A DNA stretch of 5,151 nt from Myxococcales bacterium (GTDB lineage: Bacteria; Myxococcota; Myxococcia; Myxococcales; Myxococcaceae), in assembly GCA_003153055.1 (NCBI GenBank), contig PMBV01000515.1, positions 2,078-7,228 on the forward strand, given 5' to 3'. This document shows, piece after piece, positions 5,106-5,151 of the stretch. The notes below the pieces were generated by a model that had not been told where the DNA came from, did not search any database, and saw only the letters and a program-made list of their open reading frames with translations. Numbering within the stretch: the stretch's first letter is position 1; each line of letters begins with the position of its first letter. The position numbers and the translations under genes were made by a program.

Positions 5106-5151
5106 TCGGTGATATCGGTGGAAGTGGTCCCGATCCTGGTCGGTGGTGACA
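5095..5151 (-). repeat. Right terminal inverted repeat of the IS21 element (57 bp)
   Basis: The reverse complement is identical to 1251-1307. The outer end reads ...CGGTGGTGACA and is also the last base of the window, so the right flank and target duplication are not visible. Confidence 0.95.
5099..5145 (-). repeat. Two direct 22-bp motifs inside the right end
   Basis: On the minus strand, CACCGA-N9-GGACCAC lies at 5124-5145 and 5099-5120, mirroring the left-end pair. These are probable IstA binding sites by analogy with the repeated end motifs known in IS21 elements. Confidence 0.55.

Larger units (their letters stand above)
1251..5151 (+). mobile_element. Complete IS21-family insertion sequence with two extra genes (3,901 bp)
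   Basis: Both ends are present: a perfect 57-bp inverted repeat at 1251-1307 and 5095-5151, beginning TG and ending CA as is usual for IS21 elements. Between them lie istA (DDE transposase) and istB (AAA+ helper) in the family order, flanked by a Cys-cluster gene upstream and a 134-aa gene downstream, all on the same strand and overlapping. Typical IS21 elements are about 2-2.5 kb with only istA and istB, so this one is long because of the accessory genes and a roughly 310-bp leader. It interrupts the small acidic protein gene. The window stops at the last base of the right repeat, so a target duplication cannot be checked. The bases before the left end are CTCGAAGGC. All open frames and catalytic motifs look intact, so the element may be active. 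Confidence 0.92.

Overview
The DNA is GC-rich with strong G/C bias at third codon positions. The reading frames look like those of a myxobacterium or a close relative, but this is an impression from composition and protein style, not a database match. The window starts exactly on an EcoRI site (GAATTC) and ends exactly on the outer base of an insertion-sequence terminal repeat. The record boundaries may therefore be a cloning site and an element or contig end.

Left part (1-1250), host or prophage DNA: the 3' part of a zinc-dependent N-acetylmuramoyl-L-alanine amidase of endolysin type comes first. It overlaps by 4 bp a small one-TM-plus-coiled-coil protein that looks like a holin or lysis accessory protein. 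Together they resemble a phage lysis cassette. After a 136-bp gap comes a small acidic protein gene with its own good ribosome binding site. Its 3' end is cut by the mobile element after 82 intact codons, and its frame runs on into the element for 58 more codons.

Right part (1251-5151): a complete IS21-family element of 3,901 bp, bounded by perfect 57-bp inverted repeats that start TG and end CA. It is longer than a usual two-gene IS21 element because it carries four genes that all overlap: a Cys-cluster (zinc-ribbon-like) protein, the IstA DDE transposase, the IstB AAA+ helper ATPase, and a 134-aa protein. The overlaps of 11, 4 and 1 bp imply a single translationally coupled operon. IstA keeps its HTH and all three catalytic acidic residues, and IstB keeps Walker A and B, so the core machinery looks intact.

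Three things stand out. First, the fourth gene product has the layout of the RuvC-like domain of IS110-family (DEDD) transposases, but every expected catalytic acid is replaced, so it may be a dead nuclease fold recruited as an accessory factor. Second, the roughly 310-bp leader between the left repeat and the first gene contains a run of hairpins, including mutually exclusive stems built from GAGACA...TGTCTC...GAGACA, as in an attenuator or a structured RNA. Third, each terminal repeat contains a 22-bp motif repeated at 25-bp spacing, a likely IstA binding array.
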